From NCBI GenBank assembly GCA_003512955.1, contig DOTG01000047.1:1-64000 (forward strand): a stretch of 64,000 nt of DNA, read 5' to 3'. How positions within the stretch are numbered: the first letter of the stretch is position 1; each line of letters starts with the position of its first letter. This stretch comes from Marinilabiliales bacterium. Lineage in GTDB: Bacteria; Bacteroidota; Bacteroidia; Bacteroidales; SZUA-534. A program made the position numbers and the translations under genes. Under the pieces are notes generated by a model, which worked only from the letters and a program-made list of their open reading frames with translations, was not told where the DNA came from and made no database searches. Positions 1 to 8,465 of the stretch are shown here, in pieces.

Positions 1-42
1 ATTGGCCACAACATCCCTATATACCTACCTCCCCTCTTCTAT

Positions 43-201
43 TCAGTATATATCGGTTTTGTTTACAACTGTTTTCTTTAATCCGTTTTCCAAAGTAATT
101 TTATTCATCAATATATCCAAGGGGTTACGCATTTTTTTATTGTTTACTGCTATTACATGTGTATAAACCTCCGTGGTCTTGCTGTTTTTGTGCCCCAACA
201 A
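43..201 (-). pseudogene. Tyrosine recombinase (integrase) C-terminal relic
   Basis: Reading the minus strand from 201 to a TGA at 43-45 gives the last ~52 residues of a tyrosine site-specific recombinase: LLGHKNSKTTEVYTHV, then a basic tail containing NPLD. In this family LLGH carries a catalytic His and the Tyr of EVYTHV is the DNA-attacking nucleophile. A TAA lies directly upstream of the first Leu (202-204) and no conserved N-terminal or core-binding part follows in any frame, so the gene is dead. It is probably the scar of an integrated element. The seen residues are unambiguous; the element it belonged to cannot be told. Confidence 0.8.
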
Positions 202-554
202 TTATATATCCTCAGTTTTAAGGCTGGTTTCATAATTTGTTCAGTAACCGTTATCAAAATTAGCCCAATTAATCAAAAAAACAAATTTTAATGGAACAGG
301 TAGGAGTGGAGTAAGGATGATAATTAATTTGGGGCACCGTTTATTTTATACCCTCTCCCGGATTTCTATTCTTTCATCCTCCGGTAAGCCTCTAGATCTA
401 TCCAATAGATGCCATACACCGTCCGGCAAAACTATTAATTGCAGCCCTTCAATTTTTTTATTCAAAAAACCAAATTATCCTTTAGCCATCTTTATATTTG
501 GCCTATTGTTTTGAGCATCGAAAATGGTTTCATAAAAAGATCAAATAAACGATT
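202..554. other. Gap between integrase relic and mnmH
   Basis: No intact gene is seen. It holds an unrecognised minus-strand open fragment (346-477), and a TATATTTG at 493-500 resembling a Bacteroidota -7 element that could serve mnmH, though no TTTG lies at the proper distance upstream. The plus-strand frame at 317-514 has no recognisable content. Confidence 0.5.
346..477 (-). pseudogene. Unrecognised broken reading frame
   Basis: On the minus strand an ATG at 489-487 reads M-A-K-G and then meets a TAA (477-475). The same frame then stays open for 42 codons to a TAA at 348-346 and reads like genuine protein, including LIVLPDGVWHLLDRSRG and a charged LPEDERIEIRERV end. Composition (Glu/Arg-rich end, PDG turn) looks coding, but I do not recognise the family. 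It may be a decayed gene of the same lost element as the integrase relic, or chance. Confidence 0.3.
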
Positions 555-1586
555 ATGCCAACATACATTACAGCCCGGCAATTCATGGAATTAAAACAGG
601 CGCTTCCGGTGATTGATGTGCGGTCGCCGGGGGAGTTCGAATTTGGGCATGTGCCGCAGGCCATCAATATCCCTATTTTCGATGACCGGGAACGGGCCCT
701 GGTAGGTACCCGCTTTAAAAAATCGGGCCGCGACTTTGCCATTGAACTGGGGTTGGAGTTGGTGGGGCCTAAATTATCGGCTTTTGTGAAACAGGCTAAG
801 AAGATTGCCCCACAAAAGAAGGTAATCGTTCATTGCTGGCGCGGCGGCATGCGTTCGGCCAGCATGGCTTGGCTGTTTGAAACCGCCGGGTTTGAGGTGT
901 TGCTTTTGCAGGGCGGATATAAAGAATACCGGCGGTACAACCGCGAACAGTTTTCAACTGCGGCGCAACTGCTCATCTTGAGCGGTTACACCGGCAGCGG
1001 TAAAACTGACATTTTAAAGGAACTTAAAAAGAAAGGGCAACAGGTTATCGATCTGGAAGGGTTGGCCCATCACAAGGGTTCGGCTTTTGGTGCCATTGGG
1101 CAGGAACCCCAGCCCACCAACGAGCAGTTTGAAAACAACCTAGCCGGGGAGTGGCACTTTTTGGATAAGAGCCAGCCCATCTGGCTGGAGGATGAAAGCA
1201 TCACCATGGGCAAAAATGGAATCCCCGACACGCTGTTTAATGCCATGCGCGCCGCACCTGTTATCCGGGTGGATATTCCCCGCGAAGTGCGGGCCAAACG
1301 GCTGGTTCAGGAGTACGCCTGTTTTGGTACGGAGCTTTTGGCCGGATCCGTTGCCCGCATAGAGTCGAAATTGGGAGGGCTGCGTACCAAAGAAGCTATG
1401 GACGCTTTGCAGTTGGGTGATTTTGAGAAGGTAGCCCACATTACCTTGGAATATTACGACAAAGCTTACCTGAACGGGTTGGGAAAAAGAGATCCACGGA
1501 CTATCCGTTCTATCTCTATTGATAGGGATGATCCAGAGAAGACGGCAGAAACTTTGGTTGAATTTATTCAAAGATTGGGGTTCTGA
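555..1586 (+). CDS. mnmH: tRNA 2-selenouridine synthase MnmH
   Basis: Converts 2-thiouridine at the wobble position of certain tRNAs (Lys, Glu, Gln) to 2-selenouridine via a geranylated intermediate, using selenophosphate from SelD. The 343 residues are normal for the family. An N-terminal rhodanese domain (about 1-130) carries the signature HCWRGGMRS with catalytic Cys94, then GGYKEYRR. A P-loop domain follows with Walker A GYTGSGKT at 144-151. The start ATG gives the family's usual short lead-in to the rhodanese DVRSPGEF motif. No selD is in the window. A cysteine desulfurase relic lies 56 bp downstream, so a former selenium/sulfur gene pair is plausible but inferred. The frame shows no damage. 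Confidence 0.93.
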   Translation: MPTYITARQFMELKQALPVIDVRSPGEFEFGHVPQAINIPIFDDRERALVGTRFKKSGRDFAIELGLELVGPKLSAFVKQAKKIAPQKKVIVHCWRGGMRSASMAWLFETAGFEVLLLQGGYKEYRRYNREQFSTAAQLLILSGYTGSGKTDILKELKKKGQQVIDLEGLAHHKGSAFGAIGQEPQPTNEQFENNLAGEWHFLDKSQPIWLEDESITMGKNGIPDTLFNAMRAAPVIRVDIPREVRAKRLVQEYACFGTELLAGSVARIESKLGGLRTKEAMDALQLGDFEKVAHITLEYYDKAYLNGLGKRDPRTIRSISIDRDDPEKTAETLVEFIQRLGF

Positions 1587-1642
1587 TTATGGATTGATTT
1601 GAAACCATAAAAACGTTTCAATCCACTTAAATATAGTATTTT

Positions 1643-2025
1643 ATGAAAAAACCAATCTACCTCGGTTATAACGCTACTGCCTCCATTGCCGGGGAAGTGT
1701 TCTGCATCAATTATTAAAAAAAGCGATCCCCGACATCCACCGCAACGGGCATCCCACCGAGGTGTTGCCCAATACCTTGAGCGTGGGTTTCCCGGGAACC
1801 GATGCTTCATCCATGATAAACCAGTTGCAGGGAATAGCCGTTTCTGCCGGAGCCGCGTGCCATGCCGGCGGGATCAGCATTTCAAGTGTATTGGAAGCCA
1901 TGAAAGTTCCGGTGGTGCTGGCTCAGGGAACGTTGCGTATTAGTACGGGCCGCGAAACTACCAATCAGGAAATTGAATCGGCGGTTCAGCAACTTGCAGG
2001 CGCCTATTCGCAGCTTAAGAGTTAA
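1643..2025 (+). pseudogene. Cysteine desulfurase (NifS/IscS-like), internally deleted relic
   Basis: An ATG opens a frame reading MKKPIYLGYNATASIAGEV, the N-terminus of NifS/IscS-type cysteine desulfurases (usually YLDYNATTP, so Asp is replaced by Gly here), and stops at a TAA after 24 codons. A different frame then carries the enzyme's C-terminus from about 1690: AIPDIHRNGHPTEVLPNT, SVGFPG, the active-site loop SAGAACHAGG and GTLRISTGRETT, ending at 2025. The middle of a ~380-residue enzyme, including the PLP-binding Lys, is absent, so roughly 750 bp were deleted with a frame change. It cannot make an active enzyme. Starts inside the second part (for example 1762) would give only an 87-residue C-terminal piece. 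Confidence 0.88.
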
Positions 2026-2035
2026 GGCTTTTAAC

Positions 2036-2125
2036 AAGAAGGCAGGGCGACCGCATTTAAAAAACCCCGTAGGGATTTAATTTGAATAGCCCCGGCTTTT
2101 AAGCCGGGGAATATGAATTTGCGGT
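2036..2125. repeat. Palindromic intergenic element
   Basis: Contains a perfect inverted repeat CCCCGGCTT-TT-AAGCCGGGG (about 2091-2110) preceded by CCCCGTAGGGATT. There is no T-run after the stem, so it is not a typical intrinsic terminator for either neighbour. It resembles the dispersed GC-rich palindromic elements between genes of environmental Bacteroidota. No second copy was found in this window, so repeat status is inference. Confidence 0.35.
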
Positions 2126-2244
2126 ATAATTTCGGCACAAGCAGTATATATTTATTGGAATAATGTATAATACATGTGCCGAAAATGGGAATTTCAAATT
2201 TTTCGTTCTTAAATGCGGTTTCCCTGAACAAGAAGGTGCCCGGT

Positions 2245-2275
2245 TTTGGAGAATCCAAAGGGTTTGATAATTTTG
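2245..2275 (+). promoter_or_regulatory. Predicted Bacteroidota promoter for the CNNM/CorC gene
   Basis: TTTG at 2245-2248 and TAATTTTG at 2268-2275 are separated by 19 bases, matching the Bacteroidota sigma-ABfr consensus (TTTG, 19-21 bases, TAnnTTTG). The gene start lies 50 bases further on. Confidence 0.6.
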
Positions 2276-2324
2276 TACTTCGATTCAGTGTTGGTTCTGA
2301 ATGGAATTTCACACGATCTTTTAA

Positions 2325-3602
2325 ATGGAAATTTTTGTTTTAAGTATCCTGATTTTATTGAATGGTTTTTTTGCATTGTCTGAAATTGCATTGGTTTCGA
2401 GCAAAAAATCGAGGCTGGAACAGTTCCGTAAAGAAGGAAAAATGGGAGCTAAAATCGCTTTAAAGTTGCTGGACGATTCTGAAAATTTCCTGTCGGCCAT
2501 TCAGGTGGGGATTACTTTTATTGGAATTGTGACCGGCGTTTATGGCGGCATCAGCATTGCCGATGATTTGACCCCCTTTTTCGAAAAGTTTGCATTTATG
2601 CAATCATATGCTGCAAAAATAGCGCTAGGCCTCACCGTTTTAGCCATCACGTATGTTTCAATTGTAATTGGGGAACTGGTGCCAAAAACCATCGCCTTGA
2701 GCAGCCCGGAGAATATTGCTGTTAAGGTTGCCCCGGTTATTCATTATTTTAGCACGTTGTTTTATCCCTTTGTAAAGCTGCTGGCTGTTTCAACCAATCT
2801 TATTAACCGGATGCTTGGCATTAAACCCAAACAGGAACAGCTTACAGAGGCTGAACTCAGGCAGATGATAAAAATCGCTTCGCACGAGGGGGTGATTGAG
2901 AAAGAGCAAAATGTCATTCATGAAAAAGTGTTCTATTTTTCCGATAAAAAAGCCAAACATTTGATGACCCACCGCACCGAACTGGAATGGATTGATATTG
3001 AACAGCCTTTGGGTGAAATCAGGGAAGTATTGCTGGGTGTTCATCATTCAAAGGTTGTTTGTTGTTCGGGGTCATTGGAAAATTTTTTGGGTATTATGTA
3101 CCTGAGGGATTTTTATAAATCGTTGGGAAGTCAGGAGCCTTTTCAAATCAAAGCATTGATTTTAAAACCCATGATTGTTCCGGAAAATACCGATGCAACA
3201 AAGGTGCTTGAACATTTACGTTCCAAAAACAGTCATATTTGCTTTGTGGTGAATGAATATGGCGGGTTCGAGGGAATTATCACCCTGCACGACATCATGG
3301 AACATTTAGTGGGCCAGATTCCCGACGAGGGTGAAGTGTATGAACCCGATGTGTTTGTCCGCGAGGATAAATCCTATCTGGTAAACGGGGATGCACCCGT
3401 GGAGACACTGGTTGAAATCATTCATGATTTTTCTGTGGACTTTGAAAAGGTGGAATATGCCACCGTGGCCGGATTTGTTTTCAACCAATTGAATAAAATG
3501 CCCCGAATTGGCGACAATTTTGAGTTTATGGGTTACAAATTCGAGATTGTAGATTTAGACGGACGTAAGATCGACAAGGTATTGATCTCAAAAAAGAAAT
3601 GA
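2325..3602 (+). CDS. CNNM/CorC-family membrane protein (hemolysin C-like)
   Basis: An integral membrane protein of the CNNM/CorC group, implicated in divalent cation (Mg/Co) handling; old annotations call it hemolysin. The 425 residues carry a DUF21 transmembrane domain (about 1-190) with the conserved NGFFALSE near the start and GELVPKT near 118, a pair of CBS domains (about 200-330), and a C-terminal CorC_HlyC domain (about 345-425) with GDAPVETL. A seven-codon in-frame open frame (ATG at 2301) ends with TAA directly against this ATG; the second ATG is preferred because the first cannot read through. Upstream lies a good promoter. The next gene is 61 bp away on the same strand but unrelated in role. 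Confidence 0.9.
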   Translation: MEIFVLSILILLNGFFALSEIALVSSKKSRLEQFRKEGKMGAKIALKLLDDSENFLSAIQVGITFIGIVTGVYGGISIADDLTPFFEKFAFMQSYAAKIALGLTVLAITYVSIVIGELVPKTIALSSPENIAVKVAPVIHYFSTLFYPFVKLLAVSTNLINRMLGIKPKQEQLTEAELRQMIKIASHEGVIEKEQNVIHEKVFYFSDKKAKHLMTHRTELEWIDIEQPLGEIREVLLGVHHSKVVCCSGSLENFLGIMYLRDFYKSLGSQEPFQIKALILKPMIVPENTDATKVLEHLRSKNSHICFVVNEYGGFEGIITLHDIMEHLVGQIPDEGEVYEPDVFVREDKSYLVNGDAPVETLVEIIHDFSVDFEKVEYATVAGFVFNQLNKMPRIGDNFEFMGYKFEIVDLDGRKIDKVLISKKK

Positions 3603-3663
3603 CGGTAGGATTTAGTGAACAATAAATTTAAATTTAAACGGTTTATTTTGATAAAAAATCCAT

Positions 3664-6600
3664 TTGAAAAAGTTTATCATTGCTGTAATCGTTGCTGTTA
3701 GTATATCGGTAGCTCTGAAGGGTCAGGCCTATCGGGTATTTAACATTGATGCCAGCCGGTTTCCATTGATGAAAGCCCAAATTTGGGCGGTGGACAGTAA
3801 TTACAATGCCAGCCAGTTAACTCTCAAAAACATTCAGATTTCCGATAACGACGAATTAAAAACGCCCATCGAATTTAAAGCTCCCAGTTCTTCCATTTTA
3901 CCGTCCTCAATCGTTTTGGTGTTGGATATTTCCGGCTCCATGGAAGGGGTAAGGTTTGATATCTTAAAACAAACCGTGGCTAATTTCCTGAAAAACCTGC
4001 CCATGGAACTTACCGAAGTTGCATTGGCCGCTTTTAGCGACAACATGTATTTGCTGTGCGATTTTACCCACGACCGGAACCGGTTGAACCAATCGTTGAC
4101 AAAAATTTCTCCCGGGGGCGGAACCAGCTTCAACAATGCCTTTTTAACGGAATTTTATGGAGCCTTGGACATTTCTAAAATGGGTAAGTACAAACGGGTA
4201 GTGATTTTTTTAACCGATGGACTGAGCTCGGCTAATTATAATCTGATTGTGCAACAGGCCATCCGCGATACCATCCAGGTGAACTGCCTTACAGTTGGGC
4301 TTCCCATTAGCGATGAATTGCTGTTTATTGCCAAAGAAACCAACGGCAATTATTACAGCGACTTGAACACTCCCAACGACATTCAAACCGCGTTTGAAAC
4401 CATTTACCATCAGATTCAGGAAAATACCTACGGTTACCTCACCTGGAGGGCTAACCCCAGTTGCAATCCTGAGAAGGAGACGACGATAACTTTGGGGGGA
4501 CAACAGTTTCGAATTCAATATACCATTCCAGAGGAGCTGGTGGGTAGCGTGGAGGTGGCACCCTCGTCAGTCACTTTTGGTGAGGGCTCACCTCAAAAGA
4601 CCCAATACAGACCTGTTTTTGTAAAAGGAAATAACATTGATTTACATATTACAAAGGTTACCAACACCAACGATTCCCTTTTTGGTTATCAAAAGTCAAG
4701 AATCCCTTTAATTACTAAGGCCAATCAATGGGAAACAGTGAACCTGACCTTTACCCCCATAGACAGCATCTTTACTTTGGCTACTTATACCATCCAAAGC
4801 AAAAACTGTCCCGATCAGGCACTTTTTGCCTCTTCCACGGGTAAAAAGAAGCTCTTGATTACAGAACCCCACGGAGGTGAGGTTTTCCCCAGAGGATTGG
4901 CTATTCCTGTTCAATGGAAAGGTATCGACCCGAGTACCCCGGTCGATCTTTATTTTCAACGGGAAGGTGAAACCAACTGGACTTATCTTTCAACGGGAGC
5001 GCACTTTCATCATGAATTAAAAGCACCTTCTTTGGATGGACAGATACGGCTTCTGGCGCAGATTACCAACAACCTTACCTTTCGAAACCTGATGAATGCT
5101 CCGGTGACTGTTTTTAGTGAACAGGGATTCAAATCGGCAGTTTTTAATGATGGGGGGACCGAAATCTTGACACAATCCGGAAGTTCGATTATCCAAACCT
5201 GGGATGCCCTGACCGGGGCAATAGTCAATAATTTTGAAAACACAAACCCTGGCGAAGTCGCTTATTTTGCCAGGTTTAATCGGGTGGTGAATGTATCAAA
5301 GAACAATATCACCTTGTTGACCAACCGGAATGGGATGTTTGTTAAAGACGTCCCATTGCCGGGAAAAAAAACCTGGACTTCCTTCGTGTTTATCAAAGGG
5401 AAAGAATTCTATACCTCAGCCATGTCTTACTCATTCACGAGGTTTTGGGATCCTACATTGAATTTTACTGTAAATGATCTGCCTGGGGGGAAGATTCTGG
5501 ATGCAGCAGCTACCCCGAACACAGAGTATATTGTTGGCCGCGAAGATGACCGGTTATTGGTTGTAAAAGTAAAATCTTCTCAACGCTGGTTTTCCATCCC
5601 CATCGCAGAAGCTTTGCAAAGAACGGTGCTACACCATTCTAAAAACTATTTGGTGGTCGATCAATTTCCTACTTGCGATTTGTATGAGTTAGATTCAAAG
5701 AAGAGGATTGCCTCATGGACGAAGCAGCATTTTTTACAGTTTGAACCTTCAGGGAACCACCTGATTTTGCAGGATAGCCTCTGTACTTCCATCCATTCAC
5801 TGGAATCAGGTGCGGAGGAATGGGCTTTTGGAGCTACGGATACTTTTCAGGTATCTAAAAACGGGGAGTATCTGGCCTACTATGCGCATGATTCTTTAAA
5901 AGTAGTCCAACTCAATATACAGAAAATCACCGATACCCGGAAAGTGCACCAATTAAAGCAGTTTCAGTTTTACCCCCAAAAAAATTATTTGGCATTACTG
6001 AGCAGCGATTCGTTGATGATTGTTGACTTTAAAACGGGAAAAATACTGGAAAAAGTGAAAGTGGAAAAGGATTTGGTGGTGGATATGGATGTATCGCCCA
6101 CCGAAGAATCGATAGCCATTGTTACTCAAAAAATGATTGCTTTGTGGAAACCCGGAGTTCCTGTAGATAGCGACACTTCAGCCTATTTTCAGGTTGTTTC
6201 GCCCAAACCAAAAGTTCAGGGATTATTAACCTTTGAACCGCAATTTATCCATCAACAGGTTGAAAAAGTATTTAAAAAAGTGATTAACAATTCCACACCT
6301 TTCCCCATTACCGTCGATTCTCTGGTTATTGAAAAGTCAAGTACAGCATTTGAGTTGGTTTCCACCCACGGGCCTATCGTGCTGGAGCCAAAACAATCAA
6401 CTTCTGTTGAAATCCGTTGCTGTCCGGATAGAGTAAGGGAGGTAAAAGGAAAATTGTTGGTTTACAGCAGCATCCATCAACAGGAAATCCTATTACAGGG
6501 ATTGGGCCTGCAGCCTTCGTACGTATTGCTTAATCCGGTAGTTGATTTTGGGGAATGGAAAGTGGGAGAGGCTGCTCATGAGTTGATTCCCGTTCTGATG

Positions 6601-7470
6601 AACACTGGAAATACGGAACTGTTGGTTTCTCATCTTGAAATATGGCCGCAAACTACCAGTTATTCTTTAAAAAACTCCTTTGCTAAGAAAACCTTGCGCC
6701 CTAACGATACCTTGTGGGTGAAGGTGCAGTTTCAGCCGCAATACCGGGGAAGGCAATCGGGGATTTTGAAATTGAATATTGGGACTGCCGAATCGGTGTC
6801 AGTAACAGAATTGATGGGAACGGGATTGGCAAAAAGGCAATTGGTTATTTCCGGGAGAACCTTGCATGCAAAAACCTTACAACCCTTGACAGCCCAAGTT
6901 GTTTGTACCGAACTCCAGTCGAAACGGATGATATGTCAGGAAGATTCAAAGACTGATGGAACCTTTTCCTTGGTGCTGGCTACCGATTTGAATTACAGCC
7001 TTACCGCTCTGTTGACAGGCTACTTTTCATCAAGCGAGAACCTGGATTTGGTAGCAACACAAACCGCCGATTCCCTTTGGGTCCAGATATTGCTCACCCC
7101 TATCGAAACTCAATCGAGAGTGGTTCTGAACAATATCTTTTTCGAGTCTGGAAAAGCCGAACTCATGGCCATTTCGCAGAACGAACTGGATCGGTTGGTG
7201 TCGTTGCTGATATTAAATCAAGGGTTGGTGATTGAAGTTCATGGTCATACCGATTTTGTTGGAACCGGGCAGGAGAACCTGCTGTTGTCGCAGCAAAGGG
7301 CACAGACCGTGAAAAAATATATGGAAGGCAAAGGCATCCCGGCAAACCGGATTCAACTGCGGTTTTTTGGAGAAAGCCAACCGATTTCGGAAAATGAAAC
7401 CGAAGAAGGGCGTAAGGCCAACCGCCGGGTAGAAATCATTTTTATAAGAAGTGGAGCAGAGAAACAATAA
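3664..7470 (+). CDS. Large exported VWA / propeller / ASH / OmpA envelope protein
   Basis: A 1268-residue exported protein. A signal peptide (about 1-22) is followed by a von Willebrand A domain with MIDAS motif DISGS at 88-92 and TDG near 187, then a divergent WD40-like propeller region (about 500-850), HYDIN/ASH-type modules (about 870-1090, including VDFGEWKVGE), a short carboxypeptidase-regulatory-like domain, and a C-terminal OmpA-like peptidoglycan-binding domain (about 1158-1262; FFESGKAEL, HGHTD, NRRVEI). The start is TTG; no in-frame ATG precedes the signal peptide. OmpA domains hold peptidoglycan, so it probably sits in the periplasm or outer membrane, with the VWA and propeller as binding surfaces. 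Its partner is unknown. A secreted thioredoxin-like gene follows 70 bp downstream. Confidence 0.8.
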   Translation: MKKFIIAVIVAVSISVALKGQAYRVFNIDASRFPLMKAQIWAVDSNYNASQLTLKNIQISDNDELKTPIEFKAPSSSILPSSIVLVLDISGSMEGVRFDILKQTVANFLKNLPMELTEVALAAFSDNMYLLCDFTHDRNRLNQSLTKISPGGGTSFNNAFLTEFYGALDISKMGKYKRVVIFLTDGLSSANYNLIVQQAIRDTIQVNCLTVGLPISDELLFIAKETNGNYYSDLNTPNDIQTAFETIYHQIQENTYGYLTWRANPSCNPEKETTITLGGQQFRIQYTIPEELVGSVEVAPSSVTFGEGSPQKTQYRPVFVKGNNIDLHITKVTNTNDSLFGYQKSRIPLITKANQWETVNLTFTPIDSIFTLATYTIQSKNCPDQALFASSTGKKKLLITEPHGGEVFPRGLAIPVQWKGIDPSTPVDLYFQREGETNWTYLSTGAHFHHELKAPSLDGQIRLLAQITNNLTFRNLMNAPVTVFSEQGFKSAVFNDGGTEILTQSGSSIIQTWDALTGAIVNNFENTNPGEVAYFARFNRVVNVSKNNITLLTNRNGMFVKDVPLPGKKTWTSFVFIKGKEFYTSAMSYSFTRFWDPTLNFTVNDLPGGKILDAAATPNTEYIVGREDDRLLVVKVKSSQRWFSIPIAEALQRTVLHHSKNYLVVDQFPTCDLYELDSKKRIASWTKQHFLQFEPSGNHLILQDSLCTSIHSLESGAEEWAFGATDTFQVSKNGEYLAYYAHDSLKVVQLNIQKITDTRKVHQLKQFQFYPQKNYLALLSSDSLMIVDFKTGKILEKVKVEKDLVVDMDVSPTEESIAIVTQKMIALWKPGVPVDSDTSAYFQVVSPKPKVQGLLTFEPQFIHQQVEKVFKKVINNSTPFPITVDSLVIEKSSTAFELVSTHGPIVLEPKQSTSVEIRCCPDRVREVKGKLLVYSSIHQQEILLQGLGLQPSYVLLNPVVDFGEWKVGEAAHELIPVLMNTGNTELLVSHLEIWPQTTSYSLKNSFAKKTLRPNDTLWVKVQFQPQYRGRQSGILKLNIGTAESVSVTELMGTGLAKRQLVISGRTLHAKTLQPLTAQVVCTELQSKRMICQEDSKTDGTFSLVLATDLNYSLTALLTGYFSSSENLDLVATQTADSLWVQILLTPIETQSRVVLNNIFFESGKAELMAISQNELDRLVSLLILNQGLVIEVHGHTDFVGTGQENLLLSQQRAQTVKKYMEGKGIPANRIQLRFFGESQPISENETEEGRKANRRVEIIFIRSGAEKQ

Positions 7471-7540
7471 ATTTCGTATGAAAATCAATGTTGCTCCTTT
7501 TCCGGAAAAGTGTTTACTTTAATCCTTAAATTTTCAGGTC

Positions 7541-8077
7541 ATGGCAAAGAAATTTTTGGTCCTATTATTCATTTCCCTTTTTGTGTTTTTGGTTCAAAAC
7601 ATGGCGCAAGAGGTGAAATGGTACACCTTTCAGGAAGCGGTAGCCCTAAATGCCAAAGCACCGCGCAAAATAATGATTGATGTTTATACCGATTGGTGCA
7701 GTTGGTGCAAAGTCATGGACAAAGAGACGTTTAAGCATCCGGTGATTGCAAAAATATTGAACGAAAAATATTATCCCGTGAAGTTTAATGCCGAATCGCT
7801 GGACCCGATAACATTTGAAGGGCACACTTTTGTAAACTCCGGGCAGGGGAACCGTCCGCCGCACCAACTGGCCGTTGCTTTGCTCAACCAAAAGATGTCC
7901 TACCCAACCGTAGTTTTTATGGATGAAATGAATCAGCTTATTGCTCCTGTCCCCGGGTTTCAAAAACCCGAACAGATGGAGCCTTTGTTAATTTTTATTT
8001 GGGAATCGGCCTACAAAAAGAAGATAAACTACCAGGATTACCTGAAGACGTTTAAAAGCAACATACCCAAAAACTAA
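7541..8077 (+). CDS. Exported thioredoxin-fold protein
   Basis: A 178-residue protein with an N-terminal signal peptide (about 1-22) and a thioredoxin fold (about 35-160). The redox motif is W-CSWC at 53-56, and the later cis-proline region is SYPTVVFMD. The DVYTDWCSWCKVM context resembles the DUF255/thioredoxin_7 group rather than classical TrxA (WCGPC). It is likely a periplasmic disulfide reductase or isomerase. Nothing shows its substrate; the large envelope protein upstream is a neighbour only. Confidence 0.85.
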   Translation: MAKKFLVLLFISLFVFLVQNMAQEVKWYTFQEAVALNAKAPRKIMIDVYTDWCSWCKVMDKETFKHPVIAKILNEKYYPVKFNAESLDPITFEGHTFVNSGQGNRPPHQLAVALLNQKMSYPTVVFMDEMNQLIAPVPGFQKPEQMEPLLIFIWESAYKKKINYQDYLKTFKSNIPKN

Positions 8078-8232
8078 GAAATTTAATTTAGGTGGGGTGA
8101 ACCGGAAAGTATGGCTTTGCCTGGATTGGCACACATTTTTCATTGTGTATTTCCGCAGTTTTTTATACAGCGAAAACCCAAAAACAGGGTTCATTTTTCC
8201 CGGAGGTTCCGTAGCACAATCAAGTCAAATAC

Positions 8233-8261
8233 AAAAAGTCAGGTTCATCCAGTGACTTTTT
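8233..8261 (+). terminator. Intrinsic terminator-like hairpin after the thioredoxin gene
   Basis: Arms AAAAAGTCA and TGACTTTTT around an 11-base loop. The T-rich right arm suits the plus strand and the A-rich left arm would also serve the minus strand. It lies 156 bases after the stop codon. Confidence 0.45.
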
Positions 8262-8415
8262 GATTATGACATTATGCCTTATATTCACGCCCGGAGTCAC
8301 CGGGTGAATTGATGCAACTTGACACTAGTTGAATTTTTTTTCTACATCGCTACGTCCATCCAAAGATAAAAGTAATTTCATTGGGATTTCGAAGAATGAA
8401 TGGTTGCATAGGAGC

Positions 8416-8446
8416 AAAAAAAACCATGCCCTGATTGGCATGGTTT
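8416..8446 (-). terminator. Intrinsic terminator of the proline dehydrogenase gene
   Basis: Stem AAACCATGCC/GGCATGGTTT with a 6-base loop, followed on the minus strand by eight T. It begins about 20 bases after the minus-strand stop codon. Confidence 0.75.
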
Positions 8447-8465
8447 TGGGGAAGTATGATAAATT

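Larger units (their letters stand above)
8078..8465. other. Gap between convergent genes, with hairpins
   Basis: No coding content recognised. It holds three hairpins: a terminator-like AAAAAGTCA/TGACTTTTT stem (8233-8261), an imperfect ATTCAC-CCCGG/CCGGG-GTGAAT stem (8283-8309) with no T-run, and the proline dehydrogenase terminator (8416-8446). Confidence 0.5.

Noticed and set aside
317..514. 65-codon plus-strand open frame
   Set aside because: No start context or recognisable content; the opposite strand reads more protein-like.
2031..2312. 93-codon minus-strand open frame in the spacer before the CNNM gene
   Set aside because: Covers the palindrome and promoter and encodes nothing recognisable.
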